From Aureobasidium sp. EXF-3400 (taxonomy: Eukaryota > Ascomycota > Dothideomycetes > Dothideales > Saccotheciaceae): DNA of 64,000 nt. Positions 27,959 to 38,942 of this stretch are shown in pieces. The position numbers and the translations under genes are program-made. The DNA is taken from assembly GCA_024195585.1 (NCBI GenBank), contig SWBL01000032.1, positions 155,420 to 219,419 on the forward strand. Reading direction: 5' to 3'. The notes beneath the pieces are model-generated. The model saw nothing but the letters and a program-made list of their open reading frames with translations. It did no database searches and had not been told where the DNA came from. The first letter of the stretch is position 1, and each line of letters opens with the position of its first letter.

Positions 27959-30934
27959 ATGTTCCGAAGCCGTAGACGAGTGCCATCAGAGGGAGCGCTC
28001 CGGGTGCTGCGCCAGCTCGCATACATCTCATCTGGTACCGCATGCGGTGCCGCCGCCCTCATAGCAGAAGAGCGCCGCCGTCAGACGCACCTCGTGTCCA
28101 AGATCGCAGAGAACTCGCGCCGCTTGAAACAACACCCCCGCTACCAGCATGCCCACGCCGCTCATCGCAGACTCGCCGACGATGCTTCCTACTCGGACGC
28201 CACACCCAACACCAATGAGGCGTCTGTAGCGGACGAGGACCTGGTGCCACAGGCAGAAACCTTCCGGAATCATCTCTTACCATCCGAGGTCGAGCGAGGA
28301 TACGCCAAACTCAACGCACACCAACCACCCAACCACGAAAAGAGCCGACCTACTCATAACCCTCGACCAAAACAACATGCAACCCACAAGTCAAAGGCTG
28401 ACCTGTCCTTCTTGACGGCCGCCCTTGAATCCTATGGTCCGGCCAGTGCAATTGCCAGCTTCAACAAGCGCTGCGACAGGCTCATCGACAGTAACCAGAG
28501 AAATACAGCCTTCGGTCTTCTTCGGGCAGCCTTCGATCATTTTAAACAGGAAGGCATGATTGTTGATACACTTCAATATGCCACCACTCGTCTGTTCTAT
28601 TCATACCTAGCCGAGCAGAGCTTCAAAAACTGTCGTAAGCTGTTGGATCGTATGGAGCAGCAAGGATGGTCCATCATACACTGTCTAGACAGCCTTGCAC
28701 TTGCCTGTACCGAGCCTCTTCGGCCCACAGAGTTGGTTCAATTGAACGAAAAATATGGTGATAGGTTTGCCTTTCCTCAAAGCACCTATCCTGCTTTATG
28801 TGCAGCATACTCGACACGCAATCCTGAATTCTGCGCCTTGCTGTTTGCAAAACACATACCAAGGTCAGCTCGTCTTACAGTGCTCCCTTCATGCGAATCT
28901 GCCTGGCCTGCCATCATCAACCACATGTGGTCCGTCACTCACAACTACAATCTTGTCGACTCGCTTTTTATCCACATGTGCAAATCGGTAGATCAACCGC
29001 CTCTTGCTCTTTACAATGCAATGATTCAAGTGTGTCTCCAATTTGGTAGAGTTGACCGAGCTCACCACCATCTCGATACCATTCAACAGAGCAAACACAT
29101 ACAACCTGACGTTGTTACTTTTGGCCACTTTGTCTTCAAAACTTCTTCGGATGCTGATTGGCCAGCCATAGAAGACCTGATGGCCATGTTGGTGCGAGCA
29201 GGAGAAACAGCAGCGCCTCCAGAAAAGCGTACTGATCTGTTTATCCCCGTCCTCAAGGCATATGCCAAGAGTCATCATCCCGAAGAAGTTTGGGCTTTCG
29301 CTTTCAATGCTATCGACAAATATGGCATTCTTCCTGATCCACGTATCTTGAGCATCGGTCTAGGAAACCTCATCAGAATTGGTCGTTTGGGAATGATACA
29401 TCCATGGGTCAACAAAATGTCAACCTACGATCAAGGTGCACAGGTCACCCCCAAAACAGCCTTAACCATGATGCGGCAATTCTACTTCGATACTAGGCCC
29501 TCTCACACCGTCTTGGTATGGCTCTGCCGTCGTTTGACGAACAACGTGCCAGAGTACTGGTCTCCTGGCATCCTCACTCTATTACGTGAGGCCGTAGCAT
29601 ATGATATTCGTGGCTATCGAGAGGGTCAAGCCCACAGAAGACGGCATGCAATGTATATGCTCGACATGTTGCAAGAAGTCAACCTGGACTCGCCGAGCTT
29701 GCCAAAACCTCTCTCTTGGTACGAGTTACGGCAGCTTACCGAACACGATCAGACTCCCGCCCCGCCCTTTGACGCGGATTCAGATCCACAGAGTGCAATA
29801 CATGATAAACCACAAATGGAAACTAGGTTAGAGGACTTGAACGATCTGCTACCATTAGAAGAGAAGTCATCCGTGGATGATCTCCCAGATACTGCACTCG
29901 CTACAGCCACTCGGAAGAAGTTATCAAACGAGCACGAGATGCTCATGGCCCTGTCAGAAGGTCGTTATACCGAGGTCCTGAAACTGTACGAAAACAGCTT
30001 AGGGCAGAGTGGCTTGCCTGCTTCATCGTATTCTTTGGAACTGGCGATGCAGGCTCGTACGAAATTGCCAGATGATGCTGGAGTGCTCGGTGACTATATT
30101 GACACGGCAAGCGAAGCTGGCATGGACACAATAGCTGCATTGGTGCCGCTTCTGAACCAACAAGTACAAAACTCTGTGATGGGCTCGCGGATGCATATCA
30201 ATCAGCTCTGCGAAACCGTACGGTCTTTCTATGAGAACATGGTCAAAAACAATGTCACTATCAGACATCACCTCGCCACATCAGCAGCAACGGTCCTGCT
30301 TCAAAACAACAAGGCGAACGACGCCATCCAGCTGCTCTCACAGATCTACCATTCGGCATGGGCCGAGAAAGTACCCTTCGATCTGCCGGCCATGACTGTA
30401 TTGCTACAAGCATACATCCATGTGTCGCACAGCTCGGGCATCGAGTGGGTTATCAAAGAGGTCCTTGCATGGGATTATCGCATCGACTACGCTTTCATGA
30501 CCGTGATTCGAAATGCAAGAAGGTCAGCCGAGAGACGATCACAAGCTGAAGGTGACAAGGGCATGAACAATCTCAAACTGTCAAGAATGCTGGGGTACTA
30601 CGCAGAGGTCTGCAGAGCAAAGCAAAAGACACAGATCAAGCGTGCATCACGTTTGGGCAACCGTCTTGTTAATGCCATGATCAAGCTTGCGAGGCCGAGA
30701 TCAATAAGAGCACCCTGGCAGCGACAAGCAGAGCGTCACGGGCTTGATCCTGAGATGTGGTCGGGACGTGGAGCCATGTGGCGCGTCATCTACCGAAAAA
30801 GAGCTCGACTACGAGGTAGGAGACGGCCTTCGCCTGTGGCCGAAGAACAAGTCAGGCAAGAGCAGGTCGAGCACGAGCAGGTCGAGCAAGAGCAGGTCGA
30901 TAAAGAACAAAGTGAAGTAAACTTGACATTGTAG
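27959..30934 (+). CDS. Large pentatricopeptide-repeat protein, probably mitochondrial
   Basis: A single exon encodes 991 residues. The N-terminus (MFRSRRRVPSEGALRVLRQL) is Arg-rich and amphipathic, like a mitochondrial presequence. From about residue 140 on the protein is a run of helical pairs with PPR-like spacing, for example the CRKLLDRMEQQGWSI, YNAMIQVCLQFGRVDRAHHHLDTI and VTFGHFVFKT segments. Such proteins bind organelle RNA for processing, stability or translation. The gene belongs to the fungal group with long N-terminal spacers; the specific RNA target cannot be told. The C-terminal tail is a short charged repeat (about three copies of EQVEQ/H). I am sure of the class, not of the orthologue. 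Confidence 0.82.
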   Translation: MFRSRRRVPSEGALRVLRQLAYISSGTACGAAALIAEERRRQTHLVSKIAENSRRLKQHPRYQHAHAAHRRLADDASYSDATPNTNEASVADEDLVPQAETFRNHLLPSEVERGYAKLNAHQPPNHEKSRPTHNPRPKQHATHKSKADLSFLTAALESYGPASAIASFNKRCDRLIDSNQRNTAFGLLRAAFDHFKQEGMIVDTLQYATTRLFYSYLAEQSFKNCRKLLDRMEQQGWSIIHCLDSLALACTEPLRPTELVQLNEKYGDRFAFPQSTYPALCAAYSTRNPEFCALLFAKHIPRSARLTVLPSCESAWPAIINHMWSVTHNYNLVDSLFIHMCKSVDQPPLALYNAMIQVCLQFGRVDRAHHHLDTIQQSKHIQPDVVTFGHFVFKTSSDADWPAIEDLMAMLVRAGETAAPPEKRTDLFIPVLKAYAKSHHPEEVWAFAFNAIDKYGILPDPRILSIGLGNLIRIGRLGMIHPWVNKMSTYDQGAQVTPKTALTMMRQFYFDTRPSHTVLVWLCRRLTNNVPEYWSPGILTLLREAVAYDIRGYREGQAHRRRHAMYMLDMLQEVNLDSPSLPKPLSWYELRQLTEHDQTPAPPFDADSDPQSAIHDKPQMETRLEDLNDLLPLEEKSSVDDLPDTALATATRKKLSNEHEMLMALSEGRYTEVLKLYENSLGQSGLPASSYSLELAMQARTKLPDDAGVLGDYIDTASEAGMDTIAALVPLLNQQVQNSVMGSRMHINQLCETVRSFYENMVKNNVTIRHHLATSAATVLLQNNKANDAIQLLSQIYHSAWAEKVPFDLPAMTVLLQAYIHVSHSSGIEWVIKEVLAWDYRIDYAFMTVIRNARRSAERRSQAEGDKGMNNLKLSRMLGYYAEVCRAKQKTQIKRASRLGNRLVNAMIKLARPRSIRAPWQRQAERHGLDPEMWSGRGAMWRVIYRKRARLRGRRRPSPVAEEQVRQEQVEHEQVEQEQVDKEQSEVNLTL
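30860..30904 (+). repeat. 15-bp in-frame tandem repeat at the PPR C-terminus
   Basis: Three consecutive 15-bp units related to GAGCAGGTCGAGCAA, encoding EQVEH, EQVEQ and EQVDK. The expansion is in frame and lies in a likely disordered tail. Confidence 0.8.
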
Positions 30935-31352
30935 GCGGCACGGCATTGCATCAGCAGTTACTCCTGGAGAAATGGCGTTATCAAGGAGTGGAAAAAAGGC
31001 ATCTTAGGAGCCAACAGGATTGTATGTATATTTTTTGGAACATCTGGACAGCATTTATTGTCACTTGTAGAAACCCTTCTGTACTCATATGAATGAACTG
31101 TATAAAGAACATTTGAAACTGCTTTTTTGGTATTCGTAGTCGTCAAAAAACGACATGGCTTTGAAGGTATTATGCTAGTCCAGTCCCTCTATATCTCGAC
31201 TGTAATGCACAGCTTTTCGACCCTATATGGTCCGCTCCCTTTCTTTGGTTCTTGCACATAACTAGGTACGTGCTACCTCGGCTGGCCTTGGCTTGACATA
31301 CCCTCGCAAGTACGCATTACCGCTTCATCCCTTCTCAGTTGTCGTTTACCGC
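30935..31352. other. Convergent intergenic region
   Basis: 418 bp between the PPR gene and CCT8 stop codons. T-rich trailer sequence; no gene seen. Confidence 0.35.
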
Positions 31353-33131
31353 TCAGTCCTCATCCCAGTTGGGGTTGGGGCCTGGCGGCTTGGGACCACC
31401 AGCCTGGCGGGCAACAATGATCTGGTCGACACTGAGGACCGTTCTAGCAGACTCGGTAGCGAGCTTGATTGCCCATTGCTTGGTAACCATGAGGTCAAGG
31501 ATGCCCTCGTCTTGAGCATCGAGCACACCATCACCGTTGTTGTTCTCAATATCAACACCAGCACTGCAGACTTTGCTGTCCTTTGACGACTTTGCGCTGT
31601 GTGCGGTGTAGAGAGAAGCGAGAATCTCGGTAGCGTCGAGACCAGCGCTCTCGGCCAAAAGACGAGGTACCACCTCGAATGCCTCTGCGTACTTGCGGAT
31701 GGCGTATTGTGAGAGACCTGAGGTCTTGTCTGCAAAGGCGGAGATACGCTCAACGAGCTGCATCTCGGCGGCTCCGGCACCGGGAACGAGACGGGCGTCT
31801 CTGGTGATAGCCTTGACGACGTTGACACCATCATCGACGGCGCGCTCTACGTCTTCAAGGTGGTTCTGGGTGGCGCCACGGAGGACGAGAGTAGCAGTGC
31901 GGGTGGTGTCGTTCTCCTGGCGGAAGACAGTGACGCGGTCACCACCGATTTCAATGGTCTCGACAATGTCGACGGAACCCATCTCATCGGGCATGGGGGC
32001 ACCGAGACGAGCAAGGGGAGTGGCGCCAACGACTCTGCAAAGGCGACGGAGTTCGAACTTGGACATGATCTTGATGACAAGGATGCCGTAGCGGTTGAGG
32101 TAGTGCATGGGCAGCTCGCCAACGGTGTTTCCAGCAACAACGACGCGGACGCCCGAATCGTGCAGCTCCTTGATGGCCTGGTCGATTTGTGATTCCTCGC
32201 CCTTGGTGAAGTCGAGCATCTCCTGGGCGTTCTTGAGCAGCACAGTGCCCTTGGTTTCGGTCTGTGCAATGTCGATAGGGCAGCTGAAGACACCGACCTT
32301 TGCCTTTTGAACGTTCTTGACAGTACCTTCGGGCTCACGGCCGAAGACCATACCCTTGACAACACGCGACTGTTCAATCGAACCACCCATGATCTTGACG
32401 ACACGGACATTGTCCACGTTGAAGTTGAAGGTGTTCTTGGGCAGAACGGCGAGCACGGCCTCGGCGACCAGGTTGGCCAGAACCTCCTCGTGGCCGGATT
32501 GTTTGGCAGCGATGACGGTACGGAGAGCCTTGGACAGTTCCTCCTGGTCGCACAAGTCCTTGACACGGTCGACCTCGAGTTCCTCCAGCACTCTCAGAGC
32601 CTCCTGACCAGCACGTTCGTAACCGACGACAATGTCACTGGTCTTGAGACCCATGCGCAACAACTCCTCGGCCTTCTTGAGCAATTCTCCAGCCAGCACA
32701 ATAACCATGTTTGTAGCGTCGCCCATCTCGGCCTCTTGCTGTTGACTGGCCATGACCAGTAGCTTGGCGGCGGGGTGCACAACTTCGAGTTCTCTGAGGA
32801 TAGTGGCGGCGTCCGAGGTGAGGATCATCTTTTGCAGGTGGTTGATGACAATCTTGTTGCGTCCGTAGGGGCCTAGCGATGTGGCCACGGTATCTGAGAT
32901 GGTTCGGCATGCGTCGATGTTGCGCACGACTGCGCCATCTTCGGCATCGTAGCTGGTCGAATGTTAGTCGTCTGCTTCCACTTGGACTTGTTCTTGTCGT
33001 GAGCTCCATGGTTGGTGAGCTCTGCCATGGTCTTGGTGCTCAACAAGGCTGAAAGGGCAATGCTGGACTCACTTTTGGTATCCGGCCTTGAACAGGCCGC
33101 TGTTGGGGGCATTCGGTATTGAGAGCGACAT
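31353..33131 (-). CDS. CCT8: TCP-1/CCT chaperonin subunit theta
   Basis: One of the eight subunits of the cytosolic CCT ring that folds actin, tubulin and other proteins with ATP. Two exons: 33073-33131 and 31353-32952, giving 552 residues. Exon 1 encodes MSLSIPNAPNSGLFKAGYQ, the theta-type N-terminus (compare yeast Cct8). The 120-bp intron is long for this window but has a GTGAGT donor and a CTAAC branch. ATPase-domain signatures are GPYGRNKIVINH, the GDATNMVIVLAGEL phosphate loop and GAGAAEMQL in the C-terminal equatorial part. GDATN in place of the usual GDGT(T/N) loop is within theta variation. The C-terminus ends in a Pro/Gly-rich tail. Confidence 0.95.
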
Positions 33132-34108
33132 TGTGGTGTGTGCAGGTGGTTGGCAAACAAATAATTATGCTTCCTGGCCCTGACCTTGAAAACATACGCC
33201 GCACTCCCGTCGTCCCTCCGCGCCAAGATGTCCTCCCGCCGCAGTCACAGCTGCTCTCCGACCTCCTCTACTCGTACCACTCCACTGTCTAGAACACATT
33301 TTGATGCCCAGTTCTCGTCGACTGCTGTTTTGGTAGTGTATCCCGTTTGATTTTCTAAACACTGAAGCATCCTCTCATTATGGCATAGGACAACATGCGT
33401 GCTGTAGAATCATGATCGAATGCAAGGAGAGGTACAGTATGCTCGAACAGAGCCTACAGCATAAAGATCAGATCCGTCCTGTTTCTCAGAAGCACAATAC
33501 AGATCTCACACCCGAGGAATACTGTTCGCAATCTTTTGCTGCACTATCCGTGTCTTTTGCTATTCATCCTATCACGAGTGGTGCCAAACAATGTAAATGA
33601 AATATTGAAAAAGCCCATGTGTTAAAAGAACAAGTAATAAACGAAAACAACGATGATAGCCAAAGAAGAAAGATCAAAAGTGTAAAGGGGGTATTGCGCC
33701 TCTCTGGCTGCAGCCTCTGCTGCTGGCCACTGCCGCCGTCCATCTCCTGCTGACATGCCTGCTATGCTTCAGCGGCTCCCGACAATTAAACATATGAAAA
33801 CAGAATCTCATCCGCACACAGGTATGAAAAGAAAAAGAAGAACCTGGTGCCCCTCACTCCTAGCCAACAACTTCCACCAATCAATTACCCTCCGGAACAC
33901 GTCAAGAAAAGAAAGAAAAAAAAAAGAGAAACGAAAATTATTCTTCTTCCACAGCGTAATCTCCCCCAGTCCCGCCAGGGAGGGCTTTCTTACTTTTGTA
34001 CATTGGGTGAGCTGCGCCTCACCCTGCACATGATCCAACGTCCTGCGCCATCCAACGCCTTTGACATATGCTCTTTTTCTGGCTTTTTGTTGTATCCTTG
34101 TCTTTGCG
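33132..34108. other. Intergenic, 977 bp, with a purine-rich tract
   Basis: It holds the CCT8 promoter and, at the right end, the trailer of the Psr1-like gene. A purine-only A/G tract runs from about 33902 to 33930. No RNA gene or frame with family features was seen. Confidence 0.4.
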
Positions 34109-35788
34109 TTACAGTGCCACGTCGAGCACTAGGCTGACATCACTTACTTGTGGCCCTGCAAGGTCTTCCAGCACCGGGATGAGGTCCAGAAGTTCGTTGT
34201 CATGAGCGTCCGAGAACCAACTGCTGATGGGCACGGCGTGTTGAGGATGGAAAATGTACGAGGTAGGTGAGTTGTCAATGATGATTGTCTCCTTGAGATC
34301 GCGACCAACTTGCGAGAGATCCTTGACGTAGTTGCCTTGGTGGTTGTAGCAGCTCTCGCGGAACAATCTGTGATGCACCACGCCATGGATGTCTAGTTGG
34401 TCCAGAAGCGGATCACCATACTACAACAGGAGTCAGTTTCACACTTACCAAGCAAGTACAGCAGACTTGCAACATACCTTCGAAACCGAAGCCGTGAACA
34501 CGACGACCTCGTACAGCTCTCCCACCCTCTTCATGAATGCGTCGACTCCTGGTCTTTTGATAACATAGACATTATGGTATGTCCCTTCTATTTCCACAGG
34601 GATAGTAAAGTCTGCTTGGTGTAAAATCTGTTTTGCACATGGTCAGCGTTTGGAATGTCTCTAACTCTCAAGCTTATGACTCACCTTGAAACTGCTGTGA
34701 ACAAGAGTCTCATCCAGATCCAGGATTAAGCATTTCCTGCCCTTGTGTTCTGGCCTCACAGATGGCAACAACCACTTCTGGGGCTCGGGACTAGGAACCA
34801 ACGATGTATCGTGGCTGGCCGTGTTGGGGTGTGCCACCTGTGCCTGGCGCTCCACCAAGGGTGGAGGAGGAGGCAGATCGACCCGCGAGCCAGACTCACG
34901 GCGGGCAGAGACATGAGTTTCATCCTCAGATGTACCAGCTACGTCGTTGGCCGAGAGAGGTAGCGAAGGGCCAACATCAGTCATTTCAATGTCCGTGTCC
35001 CTAGCCTGTTGTTCCGGAGTTCGGTCGGCAATCACGAGATCTTCATCAGCAGTCGTCGCAATAGGGGTAGGTGCTTGAACAACGACATCAGGTTGAGTGA
35101 GGTAGGGTGCATCCGAAGAGGCCTGCGTTTGCGGATCCTGACCATGTGCCGAGCCGGTGACAGGCAATCCAGTCGCTATTTGAGGCGCAGAAACACCTTC
35201 GGATCTAGGCTCGGGTTGACTTTGGGCAGCTGAGGACATCTTCTCGCTCTCCGCATTAACTGAGGCGCCGCTAGGTTCGGCAAGGTAAGGGGTGGTAGCC
35301 GGCTTCTCGTCGATAGTATCCACTGATTGCATTGTCGGGTTGGAGTTCATTGACGGCTGCTGGTCAACTTGAGAGGGTTGCGCAGGCACCGACTGGCGAG
35401 AAGGCACAACTTGTTCACCATCTTGAGCATCATCCGAGGATCCACAGCAGTTCAAGAACGACAGGAACTTGGATTTCTTTTTCGGACGGGCAGCGTTAGA
35501 CTGAGTGGTGGCTCCGGAGAGCGGGCGGGTAGGCTTTTCGCTCATTGAGGCGCGGGCACGGTGAGATCGTTTGCTGCTTGCGTTGCTTCCGGTGCGGGCA
35601 CGTGGTCGCAGACTACGTTTTGAGCGACGAGGTGTGACGACAGACTGGCTTGGAGCGGTAGTAGACGAGCGGTCAGGATAGTCGAGCGAAGATGGCGAGG
35701 ATATGGCAGTGGCTCCACTGCTTGTGGTTTCGGCTGTGGTACGGAGAGAGTCGGGGGCTTGAAGTGAGGTCTGTCGAGGTTCGGCCAT
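34109..35788 (-). CDS. Psr1/Nem1-type HAD phosphatase (FCP1-like domain)
   Basis: A protein Ser/Thr phosphatase of the small CTD-phosphatase class; yeast Psr1/Psr2 sit at the plasma membrane and act in sodium and general stress responses. Three exons: 34685-35788, 34478-34627 and 34109-34420, giving 521 residues. The start is the ATG at 35788; the frame extends upstream without another ATG. The N-terminal 340 residues are disordered but contain [18 protein letters not shown], a basic stretch beside paired cysteines resembling a palmitoylated membrane anchor. The catalytic domain has the nucleophile motif DLDETLVHS, spliced to [15 protein letters not shown], then [20 protein letters not shown] and the [10 protein letters not shown] motif. 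The C-terminus ([12 protein letters not shown]) matches Psr1. A donor-like GTAAGTG near the end is rejected for that reason. Confidence 0.92.
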
Positions 35789-36472
35789 AACTGCATACGT
35801 CAGAACGGGCGTGGAGGCACATGCATGATGTGGATGGTGTATGGCATACACAGGAGTAAATTAATCTATCGTAACTTCTTGATGCGCAAAGGCAAGTAAC
35901 AGTGTTTGGTGAGGATAAAGAACGTCGAGTCGTGGGTGGTGGTATCTTGAGTGAAAGAGTGACTTGGCGGACGGCAGAGCAGGAGCAGAGATGCAGGCGC
36001 TTAAACACTCGACGAGACTCGAAGCAGAGCGGTGTCGTCCAGCAGAGTCGGGCGCAGCGGCGTCGACGAGGTTCGGACGGGCAGAGCGGAGCGGGGCGAG
36101 GCAAGCGGATCAAATCGCCGTGGTCGTCGTGCAGTCGCAGATCAAGGTCGAAGACGGACGACGACGCTGTATGTTTGGAAGATGATGGCTGGTGCCAAGC
36201 CGACTGGGCCGTGCGTCCCGCGTCCGCAGACTAATCTCAACTGAATAATAAGGTCAATTTACTTTGGCCTTCCGCTCTTCGACGGCTGCTTGTGCTTCGG
36301 TGCTACGCGACCCTTGTCGCCCTGTGCCATCTAATACCTTGCCCAATCCATGCGTGTTCCTGCAGCTGTTCTCCTGATCTGCCTGGGCCTCTGCCACCTG
36401 CTTTTCCGCCAGCCAGCATGTCGTGTTCAAAGGATTGCTTTGCTGCAACCAGTGATAAACAAAACCCCGCCA
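35789..36472. other. Intergenic, no gene seen
   Basis: These 684 bp upstream of the Psr1-like gene are G/A-rich near 35940-36160 (repeated GCAGAG and CGGAGC). Plus-strand frames here have no homology I recognise. Confidence 0.35.
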
Positions 36473-38248
36473 TCAAAGCTTGACCCCGATTCTCTTTAAT
36501 TGCTGTGCCCGTTTGGCCCCAGCAACGCCTGCTCTTCTTCCAAACACCGCTCCGGCCGCCAGCCCGCTACCTGCTCCGCATTAGCTCTGTCACGTCTTTC
36601 GTCATCTCGACTTTACTTACCTCCAGGATAGTTTGCATAAAATAAACCGCCCACCATCTCTCCTGCTGCAAACAGTCCCTCAATCCTGCTTCCATCATTT
36701 CTCACCACATTTGCCGTGGCGGGCTCAACTGCCAATCCTCCAAACGAAAAGGTTATACCCGAAGTTACTCGAACGGCGGTGAAAGGCCCTTTTACAACAG
36801 GTAACGCCCAGTTTGATTTGGGCAGCTCCAACGCCATCCGAGATGACTGCGTCGAAAGCCCGTCCTTGATCGATGGGTCAAGCTTCGCATCGGGATACTC
36901 TTCGCGGTGTGCACGAACCGCTGCGTTGTAGTCGTTGATCGTACGCAGGAATTGCTGTGGCTCTCGTAATCCCTCCTCTGCGAGCTTCTCTGCCAACTCT
37001 TCAAGGCTCTCTGCTCGGATTTTGCGAACAATGTCGTCACGATATTCTTCCTCTCGCAACCAAGTAACGGCTTCTGCGTCCCAAACCTGAAAAGCTAGTG
37101 CTTCTGGCTGCTCGAGAATTGCTCTTCCAAATTTGGCATATGTGTAACTGATGGCTACAGTTAGCAGGGTTCTTGTGTGCGGATGGTACAAATAGCAGTC
37201 GAACAACCACCCGATGTTAGAAAAATCTGACGCTGGTCGACCCATGCTATCTGTAACCTTGTCTTACGTACTTCCTAAGGTCGAAGCCTTCGTCGACAAA
37301 CCGTTGGCCGCGGATATTGAGCATGAGCCCAAGCGGATATCCACTCTTGGTAAACTCGTTGGTTTTGTCTCTGTCACCACCATCCGGAGACGAATCTGCG
37401 TCCCAGCTAACGCTGTGGCAACCTGTGTGGCTGTAGTCGCCAGCTTTCTTTGCATCTAGATCCAGAGCTGCCAAAAGCATGTCTCCTGTGTTGTAGGGTG
37501 TGCCACGAACATGGGCGTATTTCCAGTTGGCTCCCATAAAAGACTCTCTGAGTTGTCGATTCGCTTCGAACCCACCAGCGCACAGAATGACGCTGGGTGC
37601 ATATAGCTCAGATGTAGAATCTGCGTTGTTTGAATTGAGAACTTTCACTCCAGCTATGCCTCCTTCTCCGTTAAGAAGCAGGCGTTCGACCTTTGTGTCA
37701 AACAAGGTAACAATGCCCTTTGCAGTGACAGCATCAGAAAGGTTCTTGATCAGACCCTTACCTCCATTCTTGACAGTAAGCGCCAGACCACCCCAAAACT
37801 TCCACCTTCCTTGCACCTCATATGCCTGACGTCGGAAACTGAGCCACCAGTCCACGTTTCCATGCTCCTTAAGCCAGCGTACTGCATCCAAACTCTCCTT
37901 GACAAGCACAGCCCCTAGCTCTTTGTCACTGCGACCTCCTGTTACGCGTTGCAAGTCGTGTTGGAAGTCCTCGGTTGTATAAGGGGCTAGATCAATCTTA
38001 TCCTTCAACTCTGGCGGTACGTTGGATACCAATGGTAGAAGAGAGGACAGTCCATCGTGAGCAGTGCGATATGCACCGGCTGTGAAGTAGCCATTGCCTC
38101 CTCTCCATTCGCGTGGTGCCTTCTCGACTACGACGATGCGGAGGTCGGGGTAGAAGACTTTGGCCGAGAGGGCTGCTGTCAGTCCAGCCGCACCGGATCC
38201 GACGACAATAATGTCGTAGTGGTTTTCATACAATGATCCCTGAAGCAT
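36473..38248 (-). CDS. FAD-dependent fumarate-reductase/TcuA-like flavoprotein
   Basis: A soluble flavoprotein of the succinate dehydrogenase/fumarate reductase flavoprotein superfamily. Three exons: 37272-38248, 36621-37147 and 36473-36570, giving 533 residues. Introns of 124 and 50 bp are supported by phase and by the joins LRN-YTYAKFGR and YPGG-SGLAAGAVFGR, the latter restoring the C-terminal FAD-site motif. The N-terminal Rossmann motif is DIIVVGSGAAGLTAALSA, and EKAPREWRGGNGYFTAGAYRTAH is very like tricarballylate dehydrogenase TcuA. A mid-protein ILCAGGFEANRQL and a late GLFAAGEMVGGLFYANYPGG complete the fold. The substrate is uncertain: fumarate-like acids, tricarballylate or a ketosteroid are all possible. 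Neighbours give no pathway hint. Confidence 0.88.
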
Positions 38249-38942
38249 CGTGCTGTACAATTTAGAGGCTAAGTCTTTTTGTGAGAGTAGGATATCAAAA
38301 TATCGTGGAGTATGCTGTGGATTAACGTGCTTCCCTCGGTAGAGTTATCGGGAAGAACTGCGAAGACGTGTCGATCCTCCATGTATAACATGAACATCGG
38401 TCTAAACTGCAACCTCCCTGTGTACTAAAGTATGTAACGCGTATAGCTATAGAAATGCATAATAGTAATAGGAAGCAAGATGATATCCACTGAGAGGCAA
38501 CAATTTGTCGCTCTGTGGACATGCCTCTGCTTCCCGAAATAATCGTGCTTTTTGACAGTCTACGTCTTACTCTTAGCTATGGTCGGAGTACCGTGGAAGT
38601 TATAGATTTTAGTATACGTGGAGAAACAATGCAGACAGCAGACTCAAAAGATTCCAGGATATCGCCTTGAATGAGAGCAGGCGTAGATGCGGATATCATC
38701 ACTCGACGGACAAGAAGAAGAAGCAATTAAAGAGACAGGGTCATACCAATAACACGTAATCGACGAAGCGAATATGAATGCATTATTAGGATCGTTTTAG
38801 CAATTTTGTCATCCGGGACCTCACACGGACAGCCTGCTGCCGCTCAACATCATCGCCTCAGATCGACTTCTGGTCCGTACACGCGGAGGATATCTTCATA
38901 CAACAAACATGCAAACCATGATGAGACGACCTGGTCTGACAT
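38249..38942. other. Intergenic, no gene seen
   Basis: 694 bp of promoter of the flavoprotein and trailer of the next gene. A/T-rich around 38380-38480; no gene seen. Confidence 0.35.

Noticed and set aside
32307..32762. Long plus-strand frames antisense to CCT8
   Set aside because: They mirror the codon bias of a highly conserved chaperonin gene on the other strand.
34109..34150. Donor-like GTAAGTG near the end of the Psr1-like gene
   Set aside because: Reading through gives [12 protein letters not shown], the conserved C-terminus of the family.
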